From positions 10,422,100 through 10,486,099 of the forward strand of contig NC_092044.1 of assembly GCF_003086295.3 (NCBI RefSeq): a DNA stretch of 64,000 nt. Reading direction: 5' to 3'. The translations under genes and the position numbers were made by a program. Numbering within the stretch: position 1 is the first letter of the stretch; the number at the start of each line of letters is the position of its first letter. Shown piece by piece: positions 1 to 11,415 of the stretch. The notes under the pieces are model-generated. The model saw only the letters and a program-made list of their open reading frames with translations, was not told the DNA's origin and ran no database searches. The stretch is from Arachis hypogaea. Lineage: Eukaryota; Streptophyta; Magnoliopsida; Fabales; Fabaceae.

Positions 1-1060
1 CTCAATTCTAAATTTTAACCTTGTTTAGTTATAGTTTCCTTTAATTTTTTTTCTCACTTCAATTTTTTTTAGAGATACTTGAGTTACTTTTCTATTTCTT
101 TAGTTCATGAACTTTGTTAATTTTAAATTTCTATTAATGCATTGATATTTTTATATTTTATACGTGTTAATTGAGTTGCTATTGCTGATATTTGATAATA
201 CTCGGATTTGATTTTGCTTAAGTTTCACAAATTCATGATATTTTTCTTTATTGCTCACTAAGTGTTTAATGAAATGTTTACTTTAACTATAGAGTAGATT
301 TTTGAATTCTTTACTTGGAGTTTAGTAATTAGGTAAACTTGAGTTATTAATGTCTAATATTAATTGATAATTTAGGATTGTTAGTTGATTTAGTTTCTAC
401 TAACACTAATCTTTTATCAAATTTAATTGATAAGTTGATTAGAATTTGTGGATTGAGATCAACTATGCCTACTTAATTTTTCTCTGATGTCAGGGGATGA
501 CGAAGTAGAAATAACTCTTAATAATTGCTATGTTTGTGGTTGATAACAAAGATAGAAAGTCTAAATTCTCAACTCTAATTAAGACCTTTTAAATATTTGA
601 TTACCATCTCTTGTAGTGATTCAATTCTTAGTCCTCTTAGTTTAATTTTATTATTTTTTAGTGTAGTTGCTTCTTTTTTTTTTTTTTCTGTTGTCATCTC
701 AATTGCATGTTTATTAGATAGTAGTTTACTTGTTTATTGTGCTTTACTTATTGCAATTTTATTGTTAGTTGTTCTTTAATTTTTAGTCATTTTATTTTTG
801 TGTATTCATATTCAAAACCCAATTTTTATAACTAATAATGAACATTTAATTGCGAATTCAAAGGAGAATGATCTGGATTCAATTTTTTATTATTGATTTA
901 AATTTTTTTTTGATAATTTTTTAAATTTTGATTGAGTTAATTGTTAGTTTAGACTATATTTATAATGTAATTAAATTTTTAAATTTTGTAAAATTTTAAA
1001 CTAATGATTAATTTGCATCAGTATGTATAAAGAAACAAAAAAAAAAAAACAGAGAGAGAA
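1..1060. repeat. AT-rich LTR/UTR-like retrotransposon remnant
   Basis: No credible coding region is present. The only longer frame (597-779) is a leucine/phenylalanine-rich low-complexity artefact. The stretch around 440-590 and 780-900 reminds me of the long AT-rich LTRs of legume Gypsy elements (short G-rich islands in an otherwise T-rich strand). I see neither a second LTR copy nor a PBS in the window, so the element type is a guess. Confidence 0.25.
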
Positions 1061-3380
1061 ACTGCTCTAGATCCGAATATACTTGAGTGATTTTCGGTGT
1101 GTTTATTTCATGAAGGAAGAATGCACAAAATCTAGACTTATTCTAACTTAGAAAGCGTATTATTTGTTAAAAAAAAAAAAAAGCTTCTAAATCTAACATA
1201 GTAGAAAAGGTAAATGCTTAATGATTAAATTGAGGCCGAACGTGTTGTGTGTGTTTCTTATTTTTTTTCAATTTAAAGTTACGAAAGGTGTACGAGATTC
1301 CGACTATCAAACTAATGAAGATATAAAAGGTAAGGAGTATAAAATAATTTTATATATATATTTAATTATGTAATATTATATTTAAAAAAAATTATTATTT
1401 AGATGATGATCTAAAAAAATAAATATAATTAGATGATTACGTAAAATTTTTTATAATATTATATCAAAATTGTAAGTTAACGGGTTGGATCAAATATGAT
1501 GGTGACCAATTAATATAATGAGGTTAGTTAGAGTGTCTTAGTAGATTTTTCCTTCAAGTTTGTTTGAGAGAAAAATAAAAGGAAAGTGACGGTAGTGCTA
1601 GAATTTGAAAAGAGGGACGGAATCAAATTAATTTTAGAATTGAAGTTTTTTGCTCTATTTTTGCATAAGTAGATTATGTAAGAAATTTTTTTAATTTTAT
1701 TTTTAAAATTAGAACATAACAGAATAGGAAAGAAGAAAATTAGGCAAATATATATTTTAGTTTGGTTTTTTTGTGCCATAAAATTTATATTCAGTTTCTT
1801 TTATAATTATGCTAAAATTTTTATTATAATCAAACTAATTACATACACCAATATCAATGAATTATAATTTAATTTATCTAATATCAACAACTAAACTTCT
1901 AATTAAATCTAGCTACTACTAAATTTTTGTTGGCATGCATTTCTTTTTTATTTTGTTCCACTATTTCTACTGTTTTTGGAACTGTTCCATTATTTCTGTT
2001 GTTTTTGCATTTTATTTTATACGGTCTTTGTGTCTTTGTTGTCTCTTATTTTTTATAGTGTTACCAAGGGTTTCTTTTATTTTTCTTTTTTTTTTCTTAG
2101 TAAATGCAGAAATTTCTTTTTTTGCATTTTGAATTTGGATCCTCTAAAGCTTGAATTTTACTTTAGAGAATAAAGTGTGATCTTCTAACCTTAAATAGTT
2201 TCTCTTTCATATTTATTTTTAGTTCCACCTATGAAATCAATAATGAGAGATTACATTTTATTCTCTAAATAAAATTTAAACTTTAGAAGATTCAACTCTT
2301 TACGATTTAGTTCTAATTTGTCTTCATAAGCATTGGATTGATGTTTTATTTTGAACATTGTGAAGTATTTTATTTTTATTCTCCATGATGTGGGTTGAGA
2401 GATGAAGTATTGGGCTGCAATATTAACACACATTAAACTACACTTAAACTTTTAATTCAATATAATAAATGTTTGTCATCGTACTAATATACTCAAAATC
2501 AACTCTAACTCAACAAAAAAAAAATAATTATTTTTTATTATTTGATGAAAAAAATTAGAAAAAAAAATTAAATAATATAAAAAAATTAATGAAACCTAAT
2601 AATTTTTTTTAATATTAAAAAAATAAAAAACTTGTTATATTTTTTTACTTCTAATATTATTTTTTTAATATATTTTATAATACAATAGAAAAATAATTTT
2701 TTATAATAATTTTTTTATTTTTATTTTTTTATCCAAATATCTATAAAAAATAAAAATTTATTTAATTTTTTATTTTTATTTTTTTAAAATTTTTTTTCTT
2801 TATTTCTTTCTTTCCAACTAAAAGTAGCCATAGTATCAAATCAAGGATTTTTTTTAAGGTGTCTACAAATTTTTGTCTAAATTGATTAAATATGAGTACT
2901 AAGAGATGTATTTGAGCATTACTCTTTTATGAAGTTAGAATATGTATTCACTATTTTAATTTAAGAATGGTTAATTTTTTATTTTATTAAATTTTTTATT
3001 TTAAAGAATCTTGATTCAATTTATAAGTAATAGATACCATAAAACATATTTCTAAACAAATCAAATAATTATTTTAAAAAATTGAAAAAAAATCATTTCT
3101 TAATTAATTCGTATGTAAAAGATAAAGATAATTAGTTTAATAGACTCACTTTATCTTCTAATTATTCAAAATAGTAATGTTAGAGAAATAATAATTTAAA
3201 ATTATATATTTATTATATTTAATATTATGTATTTATTTTAAAATAATTAATAAATATAAAATAAGAGAATTTTAGACTAATTTAAACTAATTTTTATTAT
3301 TTTTGAAACATATGTCGGTTCAAAATTAGAGGCTGATAATATCTTTACTTTAATAATATCCCACAACAAATTTTCATTCT
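1061..3380. other. Intergenic AT-rich DNA upstream of P450 gene 1
   Basis: No supported gene is seen. Homopolymeric A/T tracts dominate (for example 2510-2800). Short frames at 1528-1779, 1935-2173 and 2251-2433 have no recognisable domain and a composition that simply follows the AT-rich background. The last part (about 3300-3380) is presumably the promoter of the P450 gene that follows. Confidence 0.5.
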
Positions 3381-3384
3381 TAAT

Positions 3385-3392
3385 TATAAATA
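3385..3392 (+). promoter_or_regulatory. TATA box of P450 gene 1
   Basis: TATAAATA lies 49 bases before the ATG at 3441, a normal distance for a plant core promoter with a short 5' leader. It also helps decide the start: the upstream in-frame ATG at 3396 is only 4 bases past this box and would lie before the expected transcription start. Confidence 0.55.
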
Positions 3393-3440
3393 GAAGTGCT
3401 TGGCATTGTAGAGCTATACATACTCTCCTTGAGACACAGC

Positions 3441-6340
3441 ATGGATTTGGATACTACTACTTATTGTGTCCAAATTTTTGCTGCAATTTTAGCTTTGTTA
3501 ATCTTATACTTCACCATAAGTTCCATTAGATCACATAACAATAGTGGATCCAAAAAAAGAAATATCAAAACCAAAGTTCCTGAAATACCAGGTGGTTTAC
3601 CCATCATAGGTCACCTTCATCTTCTCAATGATAAAATCCCTTATTTTAGAACCTTCTCAGCCATGGCTGAAAAATACGGCTCAATCTTCGCTCTCCGGCT
3701 CGGCTGCCACCCGACAATCATGGTGAGCAGCGCAGAGCTCGCCAAGGAATGCCTCACAACGAAAGACAGAGTCTTCGCCTCGCGGCCGGACACGGCCGGA
3801 GGCAGATTCCTTGGCTATGACAATGCCATTTTTGGTCTCGCGCCATACGGACAGTACTGGCGCGAGATCAGAAAAATCGCGACGCTCGAGCTTCTCTCGA
3901 GTTACAGGCTTGAGAAGCTGAAACACGTCAGAGACAGAGAGATTTACACTCTTGTCAAAGATTTGTTCAGTTTTTGTAACTGGCAGGGGAACTCGAATAA
4001 GTTAGTTAGTGTAACCATAAGTGATTTAATAGAGCACATGACGTTTAACATTAATGTGCAGATGATAGCAGGGAAAAGGTTCAGTGATGAAGCGATTAAG
4101 GAAGAAAATAGTGAAGGATGGAGATTAAGGAAAGCGATTAGAGATGCTACTTATCTTTTTGGTGTTTTTGTTGTAGCTGATGCGATTCCATGGCTTGGTT
4201 GGTTTGATTTTCAAGGGTATGTGGGTTTTATGAAGAGAACTGCTAAGGAATTGGACTCTATTCTTCATAGGTGGATGGATGATCATATGAGAAAAAGAGG
4301 TGATGATGAGAATGGTAATAAATCTGAGAATGATTTCTTGGATGTACTAATTTCAGCATTTGAAGAAAATGATGAGATTTATGGCCATAAGAGGGACATA
4401 GTTCTCAAAGCAACAACAATGGTATGTTAATTTCATCTTAATTATTATTAAGACTAATATAATCGGGTTTATTTATAATAATGTATTAATATGCACCAAT
4501 ATTTCTCTTAGTTTACTTTTTTTATTTATTAAATGAATAAGTAGAAGGATTAACTAGTGGTGCACTCTATTAGAAAAGAAGTTAAAATTTAGAGAAAAAG
4601 ATAAATAGATTCTTCACCTTTTGATTCGTAGACATTTAAGTCTTTGAGGATGTGAAAATATATTTAAATTTCTGACATTTTTAAAATTTAGATATATTGA
4701 ACTCTCATATTTACTTGGGTCTGTTAGACTCAAAGAAAAAATCAAACGTGATTTTTGTTATACTGACCTGGTTGATACAGATACACACGTGAAAGAATTT
4801 TTAAAATTAAATAAAGAAAAAGTCTAGGGACCAGCAGTTTTATTAAATTTTGGCCAGCATGTAACCAGCAGAGAAAGGTGAGCTATTGGATGAAATTTTA
4901 CACCAATCTCACATCATCAAATTATCATTGATGGCTAGTTGATGGCTAACAATCACAAAAATTGCTGCCCCCTAGCATTACTCTTAAATAAATTAGACTC
5001 ATGATCAATATGTCTAAATTTTAAAGAGATTAATAACTTAAATATATTTTTAAAATTTTAAAAATTTAAATATTTATAAACCAAAAAGTTAAAACTCATG
5101 ATTAATTTGTCCTTTTCTCTCAAATTTAAAACAACACCTGCCGCATCACGCTAAAAGGAGATTGTGCATCACGCCACTGAGGAGACCGCCACACGTTGCT
5201 GTTGTTGCCCCACCAAGGAAAAAGGATGTCGCTTTTTTTGTTTTTTAATTTGTTTTGGATTTTTTTTATTAATTTTAGATTTTTTCTTTTAATTTTTAAA
5301 TATTTTTTTATATTTTAATTATTTTTAATTTTAAATATGTTTTTAATAATTTTAAATAGTTTTCTTTAGATGTTTTTTTATTAAATTTTAAATATTTTTT
5401 ATGATAATTTAAATTTATATTCTATTAAAAAAAATTCAAAATAAAAATTGCTGGTTAGCTGCTCTCCTTGTTGGGTAGCTAGGGAGATGGAACAGAAAAT
5501 ATCTCTAGTACACATTTAGAGCCATATCCTTCATAATTTACATATATGTTGTGTGGTCCTCATCATAACTAACTAGTGAATAGGATTTTCCTAATAAAAT
5601 TGTAACCCCGAGTTCCTAATTTCATTTTTTTATTGTGACGTCATCATTTTCCCAATGATATATAGTATATGTCAATAACAAATTAATAATATTTTGTTGT
5701 ATATACGTAGATGCTTGTCCTAACTGGATCAGGAAGCACAGCCATGACATTAACATGGTCACTTTCCTTGCTCTTAAACCACCCAAACACCATGAAAGCT
5801 GCCAAAGAAGAGTTAGATACCGTCATTGGAAAACACAAATGGGTCCAAGAATCGGATATCAAAGACCTCAAATACCTCCAAGCCATTGTCAAAGAGACTC
5901 TTCGCCTCTACCCACCGGCACCCTTAACCGGAATCAGGGAAGCCACAGAAGACTGCTATCTAAACGGTTACTATGTCTCAAAGGGCACTCGCTTGTTCAT
6001 CAATCTTTGGAAGCTCCATAGGGATCCCAAAACATGGTCTAATCCTGATGCTTTTGAGCCTGAGAGGTTCCTTAACGCTTGTTCGGGGATGGATTTTCGC
6101 GGTCAGGACTTCGAGTTTATACCGTTCAGCTCCGGAAGAAGGTCGTGCCCTGGCATGACGTTTGGAATGCAAGTTGTGCATCTGACATTGGCGAGGTTGA
6201 TTCAGGGTTTCGATATGTCAACAAAGAGTGGTGCTGAAGTTGATATGAGTGAAGGGTTAGGTGTGGCCTTGCCTAAGAAACATGCCCTTGATATTGTTCT
6301 CAAACCTCGTCTTCCTTTGGAGCTATATGAAGGCCTTTGA
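3441..6340 (+). CDS. Cytochrome P450, CYP82-like (gene 1)
   Basis: Two exons, 3441-4421 and 5711-6340, are joined by a phase-0 GT-AG intron (4422-5710) and give 536 residues, the usual size for a plant microsomal P450. Residues about 8-30 are a hydrophobic anchor, followed by a basic stretch and the proline hinge PEIPGGLPIIGHLHLL. The K-helix ETLR is at 389-392, FEPERF at 442-447, and the haem loop FSSGRRSCPG at 466-475 with Cys473 as the thiolate ligand. The protein should be an ER-bound, NADPH-P450-reductase-dependent monooxygenase. CYP82 members act on phenylpropanoids, terpenoids and alkaloids, and the substrate cannot be read from sequence. Oddity: the I-helix motif (332-337) reads TGSGST, so the conserved acidic residue before Thr is Gly and the Thr itself is Ser. 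The start follows from the TATA position and typical CYP82 N-termini. No frameshift or premature stop is seen. Confidence 0.88.
4585..5121. mobile_element. Foldback (MITE-like) element in intron of P450 gene 1
   Basis: The left end (from about 4585: a GATAAATAGATTC-like start, then CCTTTTGATTCGTAGACATTTAAGTC) is an imperfect inverted copy of the right end (back from about 5121, GGACAAATTAATC-like). The inverted repeats run for roughly 115 bases. The terminal motif resembles the end of the Mutator-like element at 6940, so it may be a small non-autonomous relative. A second MITE is nested inside it (4824-4977). Confidence 0.5.
4824..4977. mobile_element. Small nested MITE with CTAGGGRSCAGCA ends
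   Basis: The ends CTAGGGACCAGCAGTTTT and, inverted, GCTAGGGGGCAGCAATTTTT form imperfect terminal inverted repeats about 150 bases apart. A similar 'ttgctggttagctgctctcc' phrase recurs at 5446-5466. It lies within the larger foldback element, so it inserted later. It has no coding capacity. Confidence 0.5.
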
Positions 6341-6929
6341 ATACATGTATGGGAAGTAGAGAAATAATTGGACACAATTATGTATCACAGAAAAGGTGAC
6401 TATGAATATTTCTAAATGTTCAAGTGTATGTGTTAGGCATATGTAAGTTAGATATTTGCCTCTTGTTACAATTGTAGTCTTGTATATGTAAGAAGATAAG
6501 GGGTGCAGGAGAATAATGAGGTCACTTGGGAAATAAATGGTAGTGGTATTACTGTATTAGTGTATTTACTCTTACTAGTATCAATAAAGGACAAAAGTAT
6601 CTTGTTGCTTACTGCTTTTAAAAGCTTTCCTCCAGTACTCGGTAATAAAAATAGATTGATGGAGCACAAATAAATTTGTTATTACTTATTATGGTGATAG
6701 TAGTAAATAATTTTTAAAAGAATAATTATGCATATAAGAAGAGTAAAGTATTTACAAAGATACATTTATTTTAAAAAATAAATTTATTTAAAATAGAATA
6801 GTCATGGCACGTTAATGTGAGATAAGAAAAGTAGGCAGAATTAAAAGAGTATAAACTTCGAATCTAAATTAAAGATAAAAATAATACATAATCAAAATTT
6901 AAATTTAAAATTTTAATCGTATTTGAACA
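6341..6929. other. 3' flank of P450 gene 1
   Basis: AT-rich sequence without a credible gene. It should hold the 3' UTR of P450 gene 1. A possible polyadenylation-type AATAAA occurs near 6582. Confidence 0.4.
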
Positions 6930-6939
6930 TTAAAAAAAA

Positions 6940-7219
6940 GGATAAAGAACAAATTCATCTCTGACCTTTTAAATTGTGGACTTTTAACTCCCTCAAGATT
7001 GGAAAATACAAAACGATCCCTCACCCATCAAAACGCCGTACAAATCGGTTCTTCCGTTCAATTTGGTGTCCAACACGTAACGGAATCTGTTTACCTTACG
7101 CCTATATGGCGTGTATATGCGCACGTGTTTTCAGGAGGGTGGTAACGGGGCTGACGTGGTGCTAGTGGAGAAAGTAATGGGACATTGTAGTCTTTGGGCA
7201 CTCGGACGACGTCGTTTCT
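6940..7219 (+). repeat. MULE left terminal inverted repeat
   Basis: This 280-bp TIR starts GGATAAAGAACAAATTC. It holds several ACGT-core boxes: ACACGTAACG (about 7074), GCACGTGT (about 7121), TGACGTGG (about 7152) and the palindrome ACGACGTCGT (about 7207). Such boxes are bZIP/bHLH binding-type sites. In maize MuDR the TIRs carry the promoters of both genes, so a promoter role here is plausible but inferred. Confidence 0.85.
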
Positions 7220-7447
7220 GATGTGTGTTTTGCAGTGGTGAGTGTGCGTTATGAAATATGCCAGTGCTGCCCATACCAGTGAGAAAGAATTACAAGAAGC
7301 CCTAGCACTACTAAACTTTTTCCTCCAAAAAATACAACGATTAGTTGTGGGGTTAGTCATTTGCCATGTGTTGTTTAGAGAGATTTTAGTGATTTAGATA
7401 ATAAGGGGGTGGTTTTGTGGTTTGTTGTGGATTGGAAAATTTTGCAG

Positions 7448-10400
7448 ATGGTTGATGTCTTTGGTGTTCTCGTGTTCCATCATGGGGGTAACTTTTCACG
7501 GAGGGCTAGCGGTGAGTTAGTGTATGTTAATGGTCAAGTTGAGTAGTTTCCCCCAATGAACTTGGATTTTGTCAATTTCGGCGATCTGGTCATGATGTTC
7601 AAAGGACTAGGATATCAATCCCATAAGGAGGCTTACTGGTATGATCCAAAAAGTAAAGATATGGAATCAGGGTTGCATGTACTGAGGGGGGACGCAAGGA
7701 TCAACCAAATGCGACAGGCTAAGTTGAGGAACAAAGATACTGAAGAGTTTTACATTTTTTTTGCCATCCTGTTGATGAACCTGAGATCGCAGATGATGAT
7801 TTTGAGAAAAATGCTGAGGTTGAGGAAAAAGTCGATTCAAATGACTTAGAGAAGTCGGATGGCTCGTCTACCGCCGATGATAGCACTGATAGTGATGAAG
7901 ATGAGCAGTATAAACCACCTCCAGCTGATTATGAAAGTGGGAGTGATACTGGTGAAGATGATGAGGGCAGAAGGGTTAGAGCTGCCAAAGAAAAGAGGAA
8001 ACATGTCTCCATCATCGAGGAAAGGGGTTGATCCCAATGAGAAGCCAAAAAAACAAGCAACACATGAATGTAAAAGGGAGAGATTTAAAGCAAGAAGGGT
8101 GGGCTCAGCTGGTGAAAGTTCCTCAAGGTCTACTGGGCCTGCTAAATAGCCCAGCACTAGTAGGCCTGAAAGTCAGCCCAACAGATCAAGGCCTGCTAGG
8201 GAACCCAGCATGAGGCCAGCCGTTGCAGACTATGTCAGTGATGTAGACATTGATAATGAAGACATTGTGTTTGAGTATGAGCCTGAAGAGCTGCATATCC
8301 CTGTCTCATCAGAGGATGAAAGGAACAAACCAAACTGGCCTGAGTTTGATGAACACTATGGCTTTGGAGAAGGCAGATTTGAGCTAGGCACAAGATTTGC
8401 TACAATAGAGAGGTTCAAGGAAGTTGTGAAGGATTCGTTTATTGCTAAGGGGAGGGAGTTGGTCTGGATTAAAAATGATAAGGAAAGGGTTAGAGTTGGC
8501 TGCAAGAATGAGAATTGTCCCTGGATTGCTCATTTATCATACAATAAACAGCTGCAGTGTTTCCAAGTGAAAACTTATAGGAGTGAACATACATGTGCAA
8601 GAGAACTGGGAAGTAACGCGGCTGACCAACACTGGATCAGCAAAAAAGTGGAGAAAAGGATGACCACCCATCCCCATATGAACACACATGAGGCCATTGA
8701 TTTTTTAAAAGAAGAGTTTGATCTAGTACTACATCCTAAAATGGTTTACAGAGCTGTGAGGGAAGCCAAAGACAGGATCATGGGAAATAAGGTAGAACAG
8801 TATGGAAAGCTTAGAGACTATCTAATGGAGATATATAGAAGCAATCCAAGATCTACTGCGTTGTTGGACATTATTCCCCAGCCACAAGCACCCCCCAACA
8901 TTCGACAAAATGTATATATGTTTCAATGCCTGCAAGAGGGGATTTAGGAGTGGATGCAGGCCGTTGATTCACTTGGATGGAGCATTCCTCAAGACCTATC
9001 ATGGGGGCCAATTGCTGTCTGTTGTGGTACAGGATGCTAATAACCAGTTTTATGTCATTGCATTTGCTGTGGCAAGGTCTGAGTCGAAAGAGTCATGGAA
9101 GTGGTTTCTGACCCTATTAAAAGAGCACATTGGAGATGTGCAACAACATGGTTGGAATTTTATGTCTGACATGCAAAAGGTTAGTAAGTCAGATTCTCTA
9201 TACTTAATTTAAGTACATTTGATGCAAAATGATGAAAGTCCTTCTTGAACCATTCTGTTTCAGGGATGATGCCTGCACTGAAGGAGATAATGTCGAATGC
9301 ACATGTACGCAATTGTGTTATGCACATGTGGAAGAATTTCATCAACCATTTCAAGGACTTATATATCAGGGAAATTGTGTGGGACTGTGCAAAATGCACA
9401 ACTGTGGTCGAGTTCAAGACAAGAATGGAGAGGCTGAAGGAAGTTAATCAGGATGCCTGGTCATACCTGATGAAATTTGAACCTGTAACATGGATAAGGG
9501 CCTATTTCAGTCATGGTCCAAAAGTGGACAACCTGACTAACAATATGTGCGAGTCTTTGAACTCCAAGATCACCAAGTACAGGTGCAAGCCTATACTCAC
9601 AATGTGCGAAGAAGTGCGCTGCTACCTCATGAGGCGTATGGTTCAGCACAAGAGACTGATAGATTGCCATCATGGAAAGCTTACACCGGTTCAGGAGAAA
9701 ATGTTGAAGAGGCTTGTTAAGCCAAGTAACAAATGGACTGCGGAGTGGATTGGTGATAACGAGCGCAAGCGATTTGAGGTCACACAAAAGGGATCTAAGT
9801 TGGATGTGGACCTGATTAAACATACATGTACATGTAACAGATGGCAATTAACTAGTCAGTGTGTAATTTTATTTCTCTAAATATTTCTTGTTGGATTTGC
9901 CTGCCTGCTGTTGTTATTTTACTTATGACATTGTTTCTTGTTGGATTTGCTTGCCTGCTGTTACTGTAATTATATTTCACTAATTGTTTCTTGTTGGATT
10001 TTCCTGCGTGCTACTGCTGTTTCCTTACTTGCATATGTCCAATTGTTATCCTCAATTTGTATATGTCTAAGTTGTATATGACTAATTATTATCCTTAACT
10101 TGTTGGGTTTGCTGAGAAAGGGATGCCGTGCACTCATGCAGTTGCAGCAATCATAAAAAAACATGACAACATGGAAGATTATGTGCATCCATGGTTATGC
10201 ATGGAATCACTGAAGAAGACTTACGAGCACTTCATTCAACCTGTTACAAGTGAAGAGTTTTGGATACGGTCTAATCAGACTAGGCCTGCTGCACCTATCA
10301 TTAAGCGGCCAATTGGTCGTCCAAAGGTACATAATAGGCAGAAGGACCCAGTAGAAACTGTTATTGAAGGTGAAAAACTGAGGAGAAGTTTCTATGTGAC

Positions 10401-11070
10401 CTGCAGCAAGTGTGGTCAAACAGGGCACAACTATAAGACTTGCAAGGGTGCGCCATCCAACCCAAATTGAAAACCTAAGACCAGAAAACCAAGGAAGAAG
10501 ACCCAAGACAACCTTTCTCTTGTGGTTATACCACTGTCACAATCAGCACCTGAGGCAGAAGTACTTGGCTGGACTAAGGATCTTTATGTCCCCTCGATAA
10601 CATGTTTAAGGATTTAGTTGTCCATTTTAAAAGTGTTATAGGACTTGTTTGTATTTTTTAATTTTGCCTCATGGCTTTATTGTCTTTCTTTATGTCAGGG
10701 TGAGGAATATGACTCAGCTACTCCAACCAATCAGAACCATTTTACCACTTCCACAACTCCAGATGTGGCCCAGCAACAACCTGCTCTACAAGTTGCATCT
10801 GTGACCATGAATGCAGCCCCTGCAAGACAAGGTCAGGTTCCATTCAAACCTCCAGTCAGAATTTCAGCAAGGCCATCCAACAAAACATTCAGACCGAAAC
10901 AACCAATTAGAAGGAAGGGTGATGGCAAACAACAGGTTCAGAAATCACAGCAGCCAAGTGTGGAAGCAGTTGAAGGACCATCTGATGAGACTCTGGCTGC
11001 AGTAAGTAGTGGAACTAAAAGGATGTTTCAGTTCATCCCCACCCCAGGAGTAAAAAATTTCAAAAAATGA
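7448..11070 (+). pseudogene. mudrA-like MULE transposase relic
   Basis: Reading through its breaks, the relic shows the order expected of a plant MURA transposase: an N-terminal region from the ATG at 7448; an acidic linker (7760-8000); a MuDR-type zinc-binding region with CKNENCPW...H.C (about 8500-8610); and the DDE core, with D in LDGAFLK (about 8970), D in MSDMQK (about 9167) and E in NMCESLNS (about 9550). A SWIM finger is split as CTC...GMPCTHA across the intron near 9855-10120, and a CCHC knuckle (C..C....H....C) lies at about 10405-10445. Breaks are an in-frame TAG at 7544-7546, frameshifts near 7755 and 8010, a TAG at 8147-8149, a frameshift near 8910, an intron at 9180-9263 whose removal leaves the frame off by one, and a TGA at 10468-10470. 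The last exon is about 10700-11070. It would catalyse cut-and-paste transposition, but this copy cannot. Confidence 0.85.
9880..10035 (+). repeat. Short tandem repeat in MULE transposase intron
   Basis: The phrase TTTCTTGTTGGATTTGCCTG recurs three times (near 9886, 9931 and 9986) with diverged spacing of about 45-57 bases, inside the intron that splits the SWIM finger. Confidence 0.6.
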
Positions 11071-11415
11071 TGTTGATATTTTATGAGTCTGATGTAAAAC
11101 TTGGATGAAACTTATTTTCGTTTGTTATACATTGTGGTGTCATTTTAGCAAAACTATGATGCTAAGGTTGTGAATTGTTATCAGACTGCATATCATGTTT
11201 TGTTTGGATTGTAATCTTTCAAACTTAAAATTTGGTTCAATGTTAAATGATCCAAACTATTTAATGTCTTTTTCATTCTAATTCCATCAACATCATATTA
11301 CATATACCCACCCAACTCCAACACGTTACAGCAACAGCATATCATCATTCATCAAAGGATAATTTAATACAACACTTGTGTTCCAAAAGCATAATTTAAA
11401 CTCCTTTTCCATTTT
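11071..11415. other. Intergenic spacer between the two convergent MULE genes
   Basis: This 345-base stretch between the stop of the transposase relic and the stop of the GRF-finger gene has no gene. It should contain both 3' UTRs and the overlapping termination region, as in other convergent MULE gene pairs. Confidence 0.45.

Noticed and set aside
597..779. 60-residue Leu/Phe/Val-rich frame
   Set aside because: Composition follows the T-rich strand; no homology, no promoter and no second exon seen.
3396..3440. Upstream in-frame ATG extending P450 gene 1 by 15 residues
   Set aside because: It lies only a few bases after the TATA box, and the extension puts extra residues ahead of the normal CYP82 membrane anchor.
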